Source: Kovacikia minuta CCNUW1
Lineage (GTDB): Bacteria; Cyanobacteriota; Cyanobacteriia; Leptolyngbyales; Leptolyngbyaceae
Assembly (NCBI RefSeq): GCF_020091585.1
Contig: NZ_CP083582.1
Coordinates: 5,342,536 to 5,406,535, forward strand
Direction of reading: 5' to 3'
Length of the DNA stretch: 64,000 nucleotides
Below the pieces are notes generated by a model. It did no database searches. It saw only the letters and a program-made list of their open reading frames with translations, and was not told the origin of the DNA. Of this stretch, positions 53,155 to 62,366 are shown piece after piece (the first letter of the stretch is position 1; each line of letters begins with the position of its first letter). The translations under genes and the position numbers were made by a program.

Positions 53155-55200
53155 TCAGGGTCTGCTCTTTGCAACGGTGAATGAATCAGATAGTTGTCCC
53201 AGTCGTTTCAAAATTCGCTGAATCAAATTGGCTTCTACAATTGGCTTCAAGACATAATCATCTGCTCCTACGGCTAATGCCTGATGTAGGGTATTAGCAT
53301 CGGCATGCGCGGAAAGGAACAACACAGGTAACTGGCTCCAGTGCGGATCGCTCTTGACCGCCTGGCATAGTTCAATCCCATTGAATCCTGGCATAGAGAC
53401 ATCCAGCAGCAGTAGATCTGGGCAAGTCACTTCCAGGCATTGCCAGAACAGAGTTGGGTCTGCTAAAGCCGTTACTTGAAACCCTCTCGGTTCCAGGTTG
53501 GCTTGCAGCCGTGTTAATAAGACTGGATCGTCGTCCACAATCAGCAGTTTGGCAGCGATCGCCGCGATCGGGTTGAGAAGCTGAGTGACGACCTGGAACA
53601 CTTGAGAGGGCATCACGGGTTTTTGCAAAAAGGCATTCACTCCCAGACGAGCCACTTCCACGCGCTTGCTCAAATCGCCCTGCCTGCTCAGCACCACTAC
53701 CGGAATCGTCGGGAACTGACGCTTAAGCTGTGCAAGCAGGGTTAACCCGCTTTCCGTGGTGTTAGAAAAGGTAAGATCCAGCACGACCGCATTCGGCATA
53801 AGGGATTGCAGCCGCTCACGGGCAGTGATCAAGTCGCTAGCCGTTTCCAGCTGCACCGCCCAGTGAGGAGCCTCTGCCTGCATGGACTCAAGCATGGTTG
53901 GGTCGTCGTCGATCATAAAGACTGAGGACGCGGTGAGGGGAGGACGCGGCGACGCGGCGAGTACTTCTTGATTCCCCGTATCCCCGTATCTCCCTGCCTC
54001 CGTGTCATCTTCTATCTCCGTGTCTCCGTGTCCCCGTGTCCATGCGCCTTCGCTACTTGGCGCAGCAAACATCGGCGATTGCTGGGTAATGCACCGGAGT
54101 TGCTGAAGCAGCGTTTCGAGTTGAACTGCTGACTCGGATTGCAACACAGCCGTTGAGGAGTTTAGAACACGTTCGATCTGACGGGCAAGCTCTGCTGCAT
54201 GTGGAATGCCAAATGCTCCCAAAGAGCCGATGAGCCGATGAGCAATAGTTTGGGCGTGCTGCCGCTGGTTGGGGTCGAGAGAGTTTGTTGTAAGGTGGGC
54301 GATCGCCTGCTCCAGCGTGGCGAGTTGTTCCTGCAATCGCTCCTGAAACCCTTGCCACATCTGCTGAATTGTTGCTACTGCTGCGGTATAATCAGCATCC
54401 ATACCGCTAGTACTATCAGACTGAGAAGGGGCAGACTGGGCATGGTCAGGCTGGGAAGGGGCAGGCTGGGAATGAAGCGTGCCATTCCCTTCTTTTCTCA
54501 TCTCTTCATCGTCCTGCCGCTCCTCAGGCAATGATCTCAATCGGTATCCCAAACCATATAGGGTTTCGATCGGATCAGCCGTTAGCCCTGCCATTTGGAG
54601 CTTTCGCCGCAAGCCACGAATCTGGGTGGTGACTGCCTCTTCGCCCGGGCATTCATCAAGCGACCAGATGCGATCGAGCAGCGTTTGTCGATCAAAAATT
54701 CGACGTGGGTGCCGTAAGAATAACTCCAACAGTTTGTATTCCTTGGGCGTAAGGTGTAGAGGTTTACTCTGGTAAGTTACCTGACAATGATTTGGGTCAA
54801 GCTGCAACTCGCCCCAGCAGAGTTCCTCCGTTAACTCAGTGTCGCCTCGTCGTAACAACGCGCGAATTCGGGCAAGTAGTTCCGATCGCTCGTAGGGTTT
54901 AGTGACATAATCATCGGCTCCTGCCTCAAAGCCTGCCACCCGGTCTGCCGGATCATCTTTCGCGGTCAGTAGCAAAATGGGGACACGCTGATTCTGCGTT
55001 CTCAGTTGCCGACAGAGGCTAATGCCATCCAATCCTGGCAGCATTACATCCAGCACAATCAGGTCATACTGGCTCGTCTCAACGAGTGCCAGTGCTGATT
55101 TGGCATTATGGGCTGCATCGATCGTAAACAGTTGGGCTGACAAAAAGCTAACCAGGGCGGCTACCGCATCTTGATCATCTTCAATAATCAGAAGTCTCAT
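53155..55200 (-). CDS. REC-wHTH-HPt-REC-REC response regulator
   Basis: A 681-aa multidomain regulator. 1-120: receiver (LLIIEDDQDAVAAL, DLIVLDVMLPGLDG, VTKPYERSEL). 125-225: OmpR-type winged helix (LTPKEYKLLELFLRHPRR, VTTQIRGLRRKLQ, LYGLGYRLR). 270-385: HPt with the phospho-His in IAHRLIGSLGAFG. About 425-545: a second receiver (VFMIDDDPTMLES). 550-680: a third (LLIVDDDPVLLTRL, LLLLDVSMPGFNG, LKPIVEANLI). Start at MRLLIIEDD. It heads the operon with the giant kinase, so it is likely both the relay and the DNA-binding output. Confidence 0.92.
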   Translation of the reverse strand: MRLLIIEDDQDAVAALVSFLSAQLFTIDAAHNAKSALALVETSQYDLIVLDVMLPGLDGISLCRQLRTQNQRVPILLLTAKDDPADRVAGFEAGADDYVTKPYERSELLARIRALLRRGDTELTEELCWGELQLDPNHCQVTYQSKPLHLTPKEYKLLELFLRHPRRIFDRQTLLDRIWSLDECPGEEAVTTQIRGLRRKLQMAGLTADPIETLYGLGYRLRSLPEERQDDEEMRKEGNGTLHSQPAPSQPDHAQSAPSQSDSTSGMDADYTAAVATIQQMWQGFQERLQEQLATLEQAIAHLTTNSLDPNQRQHAQTIAHRLIGSLGAFGIPHAAELARQIERVLNSSTAVLQSESAVQLETLLQQLRCITQQSPMFAAPSSEGAWTRGHGDTEIEDDTEAGRYGDTGNQEVLAASPRPPLTASSVFMIDDDPTMLESMQAEAPHWAVQLETASDLITARERLQSLMPNAVVLDLTFSNTTESGLTLLAQLKRQFPTIPVVVLSRQGDLSKRVEVARLGVNAFLQKPVMPSQVFQVVTQLLNPIAAIAAKLLIVDDDPVLLTRLQANLEPRGFQVTALADPTLFWQCLEVTCPDLLLLDVSMPGFNGIELCQAVKSDPHWSQLPVLFLSAHADANTLHQALAVGADDYVLKPIVEANLIQRILKRLGQLSDSFTVAKSRP

Positions 55201-55380
55201 ACATAGAACCTTGCAGATTGTCTCTTGCAAATCCCTAAGCTGAAGGAATACGCCAGGTTAGAGAGTTCAGAGGGAGCTGAGACCCCTTTCGTTTTATCTG
55301 GTTACGATCAATGCCTCATCCTCCTAAAGCTTCAAAATGTGTAAAGCTTTGTGAATAATTTCATTGACAAATGACTATGA

Positions 55381-55404
55381 TTTCCTCAGAAAGCCCTTAG
55401 GTTC
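55381..55404 (+). promoter_or_regulatory. Operator-like motif, site C
   Basis: TTTCCTCAGAAAGCCCTTAG, identical over 20 bases to sites at 56812 and 61657. It is 180 bases upstream of the minus-strand regulator gene but in the opposite orientation to it. Confidence 0.6.
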
Positions 55405-55507
55405 TCTGTCTAAGGTGTAGAAGCATCCAGATTCAAGCCGTGTGGAATTGTTTCAGCAACTCATCCAGCTACTTGGCGGATGCTAAATAACAATATCCTT
55501 CTTTTTG

Positions 55508-55546
55508 AGATGTAACAAACAACTTCTTTAGATGTAACAAATAACT
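55508..55546. repeat. Two direct repeats of GATGTAACAAA
   Basis: GATGTAACAAACAACTT and GATGTAACAAATAACTG, about 22 bases apart, that is two helical turns. Could be a protein-binding pair; nothing more is known. Confidence 0.5.
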
Positions 55547-55894
55547 GTTGCATCTAAAACACATGCTGGATCAGCGTACAAACAAAATTCGCTGGAATTT
55601 GACGAGCAACACATCTCTTGAGTTGCTGCGGTATTCAAGAGATGAGCCTTCACTCCATATCAAAATGATCGCAGCAAAACCAATCGGCAAACCTGTGTTT
55701 AAAGTCGTACAAAAACACATCAGCCCAAGATGGTTGTTGATGATGATATTTCCATGTTTTGAACGGCGATGTTGACCCCTCGGCTGTGCTGACGCACCGC
55801 TTGCCTCTAACTGGAGCCAAGCAGGGCTTTGAGATGTTCAAGCACAAGAAAGACCAGTGCATCAAAGTGATGTTGCAGCCGGACTAGGCTCATC

Positions 55895-56016
55895 TCATAC
55901 CAATTTAAAGAGGGGTCATGACAGATGGGAAACGGGGTGCAGGGGTGGAACCCCTGGCTGGGGGCGCAGCCCCCACACCCCCTTCTGTAATTAACTCTGT
56001 TTAAAGCGGTATCACT
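55895..56016. repeat. MITE-like hairpin element
   Basis: Ends CTCATACCAATTTAAAGAG and, inverted, CTCTGTTTAAAGCGGTATCAC match imperfectly. The centre has nested GGGGTGC/GCACCCC-type palindromes (GGTGGAACCCC, GGGGGCGCAGCCCCC). A type common between cyanobacterial genes. Confidence 0.65.
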
Positions 56017-56080
56017 TAGGAATACGTGAATAAGAATAAACAATGGGGGTAGTGTCACAAGTACGACACTACCCTATTTA

Positions 56081-56491
56081 TTAGGTGCCTAGATCCCAAT
56101 TTAAAGTAGATGCGATCGCCCGGTGCAATGTCAGCGGGTCAAAAGGTTTGCCTATGATTCCTTTAACTCCTAGTGTTTCATAATGATGGGGTTCGAGTAA
56201 TCCAGCCTGTGCAGTCAAAAATACGACAGGGATAACCTGCATTTCCGGCTTCACCCACAGTGCATCCAGAAACATATAGCCATCCATTTTTGGCATCATA
56301 ATGTCCAGCAGGATCACATCTGGTTGTTCAGCGATCGCCTTGAGTAACCCTTCTTCTGCCGATGTTGCGATAATGACAGTCCATTGGGCTAATTTTTCCA
56401 GGCAGGTTTGTACTACCCGTTGCACATCGGGTTCGTCGTCAATTAACAAGATGCGCTTTGATGCAGAGGTCACCATCATCGTCTGTAACAT
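56081..56491 (-). CDS. Single-domain response regulator
   Basis: A 136-aa stand-alone receiver related to the one at 47519 (RILLIDDEPDVQRVVQTCLE, DVILLDIMMPKMDGYMF, IGKPFDPLTLHRAI). ATG at 56491 follows GAGAGG; an in-frame GTG lies just before. It is divergent from the hybrid kinase at 57053 and has an operator-like motif about 70 bases upstream in its own direction. Confidence 0.88.
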   Translation of the reverse strand: MLQTMMVTSASKRILLIDDEPDVQRVVQTCLEKLAQWTVIIATSAEEGLLKAIAEQPDVILLDIMMPKMDGYMFLDALWVKPEMQVIPVVFLTAQAGLLEPHHYETLGVKGIIGKPFDPLTLHRAIASTLNWDLGT

Positions 56492-56561
56492 CACTGTGCC
56501 GCCTCTCTTAAAAGAAAAGACTATAAGCCGTTGAAGTATTACCTATAAAAGATCAATAATT

Positions 56562-56589
56562 CAAGAAAATTGTGAGGAGATTCTGAGCG
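56562..56589 (-). promoter_or_regulatory. Operator-like motif, site E
   Basis: On the minus strand CGCTCAGAATCTCCTCAC then AATTTTC: two CTCA(G/C)A half-sites 11 bases apart, oriented toward the receiver gene. Confidence 0.5.
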
Positions 56590-56811
56590 ATTAGCACCAC
56601 CAGGCTACAACTCTGTTCCACTCTCCGTATCTAAAGATAGATTACCATCAATATCGTGTCTGGTTAAGTGCTTATAAAACCCAAAATGCGAAAGCTACAC
56701 GGCTTTCATTTAAATAAACTCGGAATTTTTTGTGAGCTAGATGAGGAGTGTAGTTGAACAGGCTCATTAAGATGCGATCGCGACTCAACAACTCCTGCGA
56801 ATCCAGCACAA

Positions 56812-56836
56812 TTTCCTCAGAAAGCCCTTAGATTTT
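56812..56836 (+). promoter_or_regulatory. Operator-like motif, site A (before hybrid kinase)
   Basis: TTTCCTCAGAAAGCCCTTAG followed by ATTTTCC. Lies 217 bases before the ATG at 57053 in the gene direction. Its position makes the alternative TTG start at 56849 unlikely. Confidence 0.6.
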
Positions 56837-57052
56837 CCTGCTAGAGTCTTGAAAAGAGTCAGACGAGTCTTGCAACCTCTAGTCGAACAGATAGACTCCA
56901 ATCTGGTTCCGGAATCAGATCACTACAAGCTGGATAAGGAGCCATATTTCTATGGTGTCAATGATTCAAACTTGAAAAGTGTACAAGAACAACCTACTTT
57001 ACTTGGGCTGCTAAGATCTGGACAGAAGATTTCCAGAGTGGGAGGGAGAAGC

Positions 57053-59662
57053 ATGAGTTTGGTGATTTCAGACGACATGCTCTGGATTAGCTGGTCAGAC
57101 TCCTTACTGACGACAGTTGCTCCCACAGCAGAGGCTTTGACCGAACTACAGACGCTGAGAGGTTGGTTTTTTGTTAGTTGTAGCAGTTTGCTGCTGTGTG
57201 GGTTAATTTGGCGCGGTGTGCGGCAACTTCAACAAAAACATCAGTTGCTTCAAAATATCATTAACTCTACAAGTGATGCCATTTTTGTGAAGGATCTCCA
57301 GGGTCGTTATGTCGTGGTGAACAAAATGGCAGCTCAATGGTTAGGGCATCCTACGATGAATATTTTAGGGAAAGTTGACGAACAATTTCTATCTCCTGAA
57401 GAGGCTCAACGGCTTCGTTCACTTGAACAAACCATTTTGCAGACAGGACAAGCGGAGGAGGTTGAAGCATTACTGACCATCAATGGAGAAGCACGGTGGT
57501 TTTCGACGACTAAAAGCTTGTGTTTGGACGAGCGATCGCGACCTGTGGGGATCGTGGGCATTGCCAGAGACATCACCCAACGCAAGCAAGCAGAGGCAGA
57601 ACGGCGGCGAGCAGAACAGCTACGCATTGAGTTGAAGCTTTTGGAGAATATCCTTGAAACCATCCTGGCAGGCTATTGGGACTGGGACATTCTCGGTAAG
57701 CGGCTGCATTATAGCCTCGCCTGGAAGCGGATGCTTGGCTATGACGATCACGAGTTACCGGATAGCCCAGAAACCTGGCAACAACTCATTTTTGCAGAAG
57801 ATTTACCCCGCGTCATGGACTGCTTTGATCAACATATCCAAAGCCGAGGCGAAATTCCGCTTTCTAACGAGGTGAGATACCAACGCAAAAACGGTTCTAC
57901 TATTTGGGTCATCTGTTCGGGGCGTGTGATTGAGTGGGATGAGCATGGTAAGCCACTCCGAATCATGGGTTGCCACATTGACATTACCCAACGTAAGCAA
58001 GTCGAGGAAGCTCTACGGGAGAACGAGCGTCGCTTCAGGGCCGTCTTCAACCAGCAATTCCAGTTCATGGCCATCCTGAAACCAGACGGGACGGTGATTG
58101 ATGTCAACGATACTTGCTTAAGGGTGACGGGCGTTTCTGCTGAACGGGTGCTGGGCGTTCGGTTCTGGGAAACGCCCTGGTTTAATCAGGTCCCCTTAAT
58201 GCAAGAACCGTTGCAGCAAGGCATTGCTCAGGTTGTCAGCGGTAGCAGTTCGGTGAGGGGAGAAGTCGAGTATTCGATGGTAGACGGGACGACGCAATTT
58301 GCCACTTATGCCATTACAGGACTCAAGGATGATCGCGATCAGGTCGTAGAGATCATTGTTGAAGGAGAAGGGGTAGACTTCACGCAGCGTAAACAAGCGG
58401 AAGAACAACTGCGACAGACCAATGAGCAGTTAGCACATCTCAACGCTGAACTCGCTCGTGCAACCCGACTGAAAGACGAATTTCTGGCAAACATGAGCCA
58501 TGAGTTGCGGACTCCTCTCACCTCAATCCTGGGTATGTCAGATATGCTCATACAAGAGATCTATGGGTCGCTAAATGAAAAACAGCACCAATACCTTGAG
58601 GTCATTTCCCAAAGTGGAAACCATTTGCTGACGCTGATCAATGACATTCTCGATCTGGCAAAAATTGAGTCTGGCAAGATGGTATTACAGATTCTACCCA
58701 CGTCGATCGAGGCATTGTGTAATTCCAGTTTGAACTTTATCAAGCAAGTTGCCTATCAAAAAGCAATCAAACTGGAAACTCGTATTCCCACCAACATTGG
58801 TCAGATTGATGTGGATGAACTACGCATGCGGCAAGCATTGATCAATCTACTAAGCAATGCCATCAAATTTACACCGGAAAAAGGACAGGTTATTTTAGAG
58901 GTGAGCCGCGAATTTGCTACAGATAGGCTTCACCAAAAGACTCAACAATTCATTCGATTTAGCGTCATTGATACAGGCATTGGGATTGCTCCAGAACATC
59001 TACCAAAACTATTTCAATCCTTTGTACAAATTGACAGCAGTCTTAATCGTAAATACAGCGGTACGGGTTTAGGTTTAGCGCTGGTCAAGCAAATTGCTGA
59101 GTTGCATCAAGGAACTGTTAGTGTCGTCAGTACGGTTGGTCAAGGCAGCCGCTTTACCATTACGCTGCCAAGTCAAAATTGCTCTGACTTCACGCCGATG
59201 CCAGCGATACAACTGGAACGAACGTTGCCATCAGAACAGCCCTTGCAACTTCAGGATTCCACGGTTACTGGTTTATTGCCAGCCCAACCTCTGATTCTGT
59301 TAGCAGAAGATAACCCAGCAAATACTGACACCTTCTCAGCGTATCTCACCAGTTGTGGTTTTCGTTTAATTGTCGCAACAAATGGGCAGGAAGCAATTAA
59401 TTTAGCCCAACAACAGCCCGATCTGATTTTAATGGACATTCAAATGCCGGGAATGGATGGTTTGGAAGCGATCCGTCAGATTCGAGCCGATCGCACCCTG
59501 ACGAATGTACCAATCATTGCGGTGACAGCTTTAGCGATGGCAGGCGATCGCGACAAATGTTTGGCAGCAGGCGCAACAGACTACCTTGCCAAACCCTTCT
59601 CTCTCAAACAACTTAAGACGATGATTCAACAGTTACTTACGATGTCGAAGCCAGCTCAATAG
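57053..59662 (+). CDS. Hybrid histidine kinase (TM-PAS3-HK-REC)
   Basis: An 869-aa sensor kinase. One membrane segment (WFFVSCSSLLLCGLIWRGV), three PAS units (IINSTSDAIFVKDLQGRYVV, GYWDWDILGKRLHYS, FQFMAILKPDGTVIDVND), HisKA (ANMSHELRTPLTSILGMSD), HATPase_c (LINLLSNAIKFTPEKG, DTGIGIAPEHLP, GTGLGLALVKQI) and a C-terminal receiver (ILLAEDNPANTDTFSAYL, LILMDIQMPGMDG, LAKPFSLKQL). I prefer ATG 57053, with GGAGGGAG upstream; the frame stays open back to 56849, so an N-terminal sensor part could have been lost. It likely phosphorylates the nearby receivers. Confidence 0.88.
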   Translation: MSLVISDDMLWISWSDSLLTTVAPTAEALTELQTLRGWFFVSCSSLLLCGLIWRGVRQLQQKHQLLQNIINSTSDAIFVKDLQGRYVVVNKMAAQWLGHPTMNILGKVDEQFLSPEEAQRLRSLEQTILQTGQAEEVEALLTINGEARWFSTTKSLCLDERSRPVGIVGIARDITQRKQAEAERRRAEQLRIELKLLENILETILAGYWDWDILGKRLHYSLAWKRMLGYDDHELPDSPETWQQLIFAEDLPRVMDCFDQHIQSRGEIPLSNEVRYQRKNGSTIWVICSGRVIEWDEHGKPLRIMGCHIDITQRKQVEEALRENERRFRAVFNQQFQFMAILKPDGTVIDVNDTCLRVTGVSAERVLGVRFWETPWFNQVPLMQEPLQQGIAQVVSGSSSVRGEVEYSMVDGTTQFATYAITGLKDDRDQVVEIIVEGEGVDFTQRKQAEEQLRQTNEQLAHLNAELARATRLKDEFLANMSHELRTPLTSILGMSDMLIQEIYGSLNEKQHQYLEVISQSGNHLLTLINDILDLAKIESGKMVLQILPTSIEALCNSSLNFIKQVAYQKAIKLETRIPTNIGQIDVDELRMRQALINLLSNAIKFTPEKGQVILEVSREFATDRLHQKTQQFIRFSVIDTGIGIAPEHLPKLFQSFVQIDSSLNRKYSGTGLGLALVKQIAELHQGTVSVVSTVGQGSRFTITLPSQNCSDFTPMPAIQLERTLPSEQPLQLQDSTVTGLLPAQPLILLAEDNPANTDTFSAYLTSCGFRLIVATNGQEAINLAQQQPDLILMDIQMPGMDGLEAIRQIRADRTLTNVPIIAVTALAMAGDRDKCLAAGATDYLAKPFSLKQLKTMIQQLLTMSKPAQ

Positions 59663-60030
59663 GGGCGAGACGCGATCGCATCGCTGCTTACCTGGACATC
59701 ACAACCCACATAATGATCCAGCAATTCTCATTTTGGCAAAAAAGCTGTTCCGAGCCCTGGAAATGCCGGTGTTGTAGGGACATCTGAGAGAGCCAAGAGA
59801 GCCAGAACCGTTGAAAGAACGGGGTTGTTTGACACCATCGTCGGTTCTTTTCGCTAGTGACTATCCTCGCTACCGGACAAACGCAGGGGCAAAAATACCC
59901 GCTATGGGATGGAAGATGCAGCTCTAAGCGCGTTTAGCGTGTTCTTCACCCAAACCCCTTCCTTTCTGGACTATCAGCGCATGATGGAAGGTAAGTAGCT
60001 AAGGGTTACAAAGCTCAGGTATGTAACGGT

Positions 60031-60696
60031 TCATGAATGAGCCATTTTCGAGGGAAACCGAAACCGTTGAGCTTGATAGCCTTTCGCTTGCGTTCTTTCA
60101 TCAATCCCGTCAATGACGGCATACGCTAAGTCCAGTTCATTTTCAAACATGTGCCCCCGCAATTGATGCGTTTTTAACTGATGCCACTCGATTTCAATCG
60201 GATTGAGTTCTGAGGCGTATTTCGGCAAGAAGAAGAAATAGAGTCCACAGGCTTCCCACTCCGACCATTTGGCCTTGACTGGGTTGCTAGTATGCACCGG
60301 ACCGTTATCTTGCACAATCACCCGAATCCTGCCAGTTTGCTCAAACTGACGTTTGGCTTGCTGTGCCAGTTCATCCATCATCGTGATGTAGCGCTGGCTA
60401 TCAAAACTGCCCACCACCAAGCCATAGATGAAACTTACAAACGGTTGCAACAAGCCCAAAATGCTGAGCCGCCTGCCCTTGCGCGAGGTTTGTTCCAGGC
60501 GCTTCTGTTCCCCAAGGAAAAAATAACTGTACTCGACCGGCATCCACAGCGAAAACCCGGATTCATCGAGATAGAACAAGTCGATTTCGCCCACGGCGGC
60601 TGACCATTGCAACATCTCTAAGTCCGCCAGTTTCTTCGCTTTTTCGAGCGGGTCTTGTTTGCCTCGGTGACTGTGGCGCGTACGCTTCCAAATCAC
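60031..60696 (-). CDS. IS630 transposase orfB (catalytic part)
   Basis: A 221-aa DDE domain: IDLFYLDESGFSLWMPVEYS (Asp), IRVIVQDNGPVHTSN (Asp), FFLPKYASELNPIEIEWHQL (Glu); all three acids are present. It is made as an orfA-orfB fusion by -1 slippage at the A8 run (minus strand, 60700-60707) followed by GGGG; the orfA stop lies just after it. Confidence 0.9.
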   Translation of the reverse strand: MIWKRTRHSHRGKQDPLEKAKKLADLEMLQWSAAVGEIDLFYLDESGFSLWMPVEYSYFFLGEQKRLEQTSRKGRRLSILGLLQPFVSFIYGLVVGSFDSQRYITMMDELAQQAKRQFEQTGRIRVIVQDNGPVHTSNPVKAKWSEWEACGLYFFFLPKYASELNPIEIEWHQLKTHQLRGHMFENELDLAYAVIDGIDERTQAKGYQAQRFRFPSKMAHS

Positions 60697-61112
60697 CCCT
60701 TTTTTTTGAGCACCTGTCTGAGATGGTCGGCACTCAACTGCACGTGCCGCTCGGTGGCTAACTTGTGAGCGAGTTGTTGGCTATTGTAGGTGTGCTGGTC
60801 ATCTCGTAAGCAGGCCTCTAGGTACGCGATGTCCTCCGGTTGCCAGCGGCGTTGCGCTCCGGGTCGGGGCGCATCCCAGAGTCCACCCAGTCCCCGCGCT
60901 TGCCAGCGCTGCAAGGTTTCTCGCACTGTCCGCTCGTTCCAGTTGAGAAAAGCCGCGATTTTTTCGACATACATGCCGTGATGGCTCAAACGAACTGCTG
61001 TCGCTCGGTCTTTCACACGCTGTGGCACGGTGGTCGCAGTGCGAAGCTCAAACAAAGTGCGCTCTTCAGCAGCATTCAGAAAAAGGCGTAAGCGGGCCCC
61101 CATATGCTGCAC
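60693..61112 (-). CDS. IS630 transposase orfA (DNA-binding part)
   Basis: A 139-aa N-terminal part with helix-turn-helix (AAFLNWNERTVRETLQRWQA) and a second winged region (HVQLSADHLRQVLKKKG). It ends at the slippery A-run where translation can shift into orfB. Confidence 0.9.
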   Translation of the reverse strand: MQHMGARLRLFLNAAEERTLFELRTATTVPQRVKDRATAVRLSHHGMYVEKIAAFLNWNERTVRETLQRWQARGLGGLWDAPRPGAQRRWQPEDIAYLEACLRDDQHTYNSQQLAHKLATERHVQLSADHLRQVLKKKG

Positions 61113-61656
61113 CTCCCAATCGTTGAAATCGCTACCTCCATCTAACTTTACATACCGGAACCTTTCAAGCCTGATCTACTTAATAAGAGCGAAAGTAATG
61201 CCCAAAGCCTGTTTGGTGTCCATCAGATCCCAAGCGACAACCAAATTCGGAACCTGTTAGATCCCGTGTCACCTGAGCACGTTTTTCCTGTGTTTGAGGC
61301 AAGCTTGCAGGTGCTAGAACAGCAGGGGCAGTTAGAGGGTTTGCGCTCGGTGGCGGATACTCTGTTGATTGCCATCAATGGCACCGAATACTTCAGTTCG
61401 AGCCAGATCCACTGCTCAAACTGTTCAAAGCGCACGCTGAAGTCGGGAGAAACCCACTACTGACCTAGCGTCATCACGCCGATCGTCGGTTGTCCGGGGC
61501 AGGCTCATGTAATTCCGTTGGTGCCTCAATTCATCGTGCCTCAGGATTCGGAGGGTTTCCCCCGTTGAGCGAACTGGCGTGACTAAGAAAGGTTAAAGGG
61601 AAAATATTTGTTTTTCCCTTACAATTTTGCCTTGTCCCAATCCCCAATCATCATAA

Positions 61657-61681
61657 TTTCCTCAGAAAGCCCTTAGATTTC
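61657..61681 (+). promoter_or_regulatory. Operator-like motif, site B (before hsp20)
   Basis: TTTCCTCAGAAAGCCCTTAG then ATTTC, identical over the core to sites A and C, 130 bases upstream of hsp20 in the gene direction. The rest of this 350-base gap shows no other feature. Confidence 0.6.
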
Positions 61682-61810
61682 TTCTTTATCTTCATAGTGT
61701 CAACAAGATCAGCACTGGCATGATAGCACCGCTGTTTCAGCGACTGACAAAACCCAGTCTAATGCAGCATTCTAAGCACCCAAATATAGATCATCAGGAG
61801 GCTTAAAATT

Positions 61811-62272
61811 ATGGCACTCGTTCGTTGGGAACCTTTCCGAGAAGTTGAAAGTTTGCAGCGGCAGTTAAACCGCTTGTTTGATGAAATAGCACCGACAGGT
61901 CGTAGAGGAGAGGAAGGCATTGCCTTTGTTCCCTCTGCTGAGATAGAAGAAACCCCTGATGGAGTTCATCTCAAGGTAGAAGTTCCCGGTGTAGACCCCA
62001 AAGACCTAGATGTGCAGGTATCGCCAGAGGCAGTATCTATTTCCGGTGAGCGCAAGTCAGAAATCAAAACGGAAGAAAGAGGCATCACCCGCACCGAATT
62101 CCGCTATGGCAAGTTTCAGCGCGTAATTCCGTTGCCTACCCGTGTCCAGCACGATCAGGTGCAAGCAGAATACAAAGATGGCATTCTCAAGCTGAGGCTG
62201 CCCAAGGCTGAAGAAGATAGGAACAAGGTTGTGAAAGTAAACTTAGGTAACGGGCACGGGGGCAACGGGTAA
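61811..62272 (+). CDS. hspA: Hsp20 small heat-shock protein
   Basis: A 153-aa alpha-crystallin-type chaperone that holds unfolding proteins, including at thylakoid membranes. MALVRWEPFREVESLQRQLN is the usual cyanobacterial N-terminus, the alpha-crystallin domain spans about 42-140 (GVHLKVEVPGVDPKDLDVQV, GISGER-type strand, YKDGILKLRLPKAEE). AGGAGG lies 9 bases before the ATG. dnaK lies 470 bases further on the same strand. Confidence 0.93.
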   Translation: MALVRWEPFREVESLQRQLNRLFDEIAPTGRRGEEGIAFVPSAEIEETPDGVHLKVEVPGVDPKDLDVQVSPEAVSISGERKSEIKTEERGITRTEFRYGKFQRVIPLPTRVQHDQVQAEYKDGILKLRLPKAEEDRNKVVKVNLGNGHGGNG

Positions 62273-62366
62273 GGGCAGTGACGCAATGTTTTCCAAAGCA
62301 CTCCCTTAAGAGCAGGAGGTGACAACATGATCACAACAGCAATGGGCGAACTTAGCCTCCCAGTTA

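Larger units (their letters stand above)
55201..56080. other. 880-base intergenic region with repeats
   Basis: Between two minus-strand regulator genes. It holds one copy of the shared operator motif, a direct repeat, a 10-bp stem (CATCTCTTGA ... TCAAGAGATG, 55612-55644) and a MITE-like hairpin element. Short frames at 55548-55775 and 55650-55865 have no recognisable protein character. Confidence 0.5.
60022..61152 (-). mobile_element. Complete-looking IS630 family element, 1,131 bp
   Basis: Ends TGTAACGGTTC and TGTAAAGTTAG (inverted, imperfect) sit inside TA dinucleotides (60020-60021, 61153-61154), the target duplication of IS630/Tc1 elements. Both frames needed for transposase are present. 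It interrupts an older transposase gene. Confidence 0.8.
59890..61580 (+). pseudogene. Dead transposase split by an IS630 insertion
   Basis: Left piece (about 59910-59998): MEDAALSAFSVFFTQTPSFL then DYQRMMEG. Right piece (about 61197-61460): AQSLFGVHQIPSDNQIRNLL, DPVSPEHVFPVFEASLQVLE, IAINGTEYFSSSQIHCSNCS. A further frame adds VITPIVGCPGQAHVIPLVPQ to about 61565. This is a recognisable cyanobacterial transposase type. The IS630 at 60022-61152 lies between the pieces, and at least one more frameshift occurs near 61460. Confidence 0.75.

Noticed and set aside
55548-56058. Short frames between the regulator genes
   Set aside because: No conserved motifs; one covers a MITE-like hairpin.
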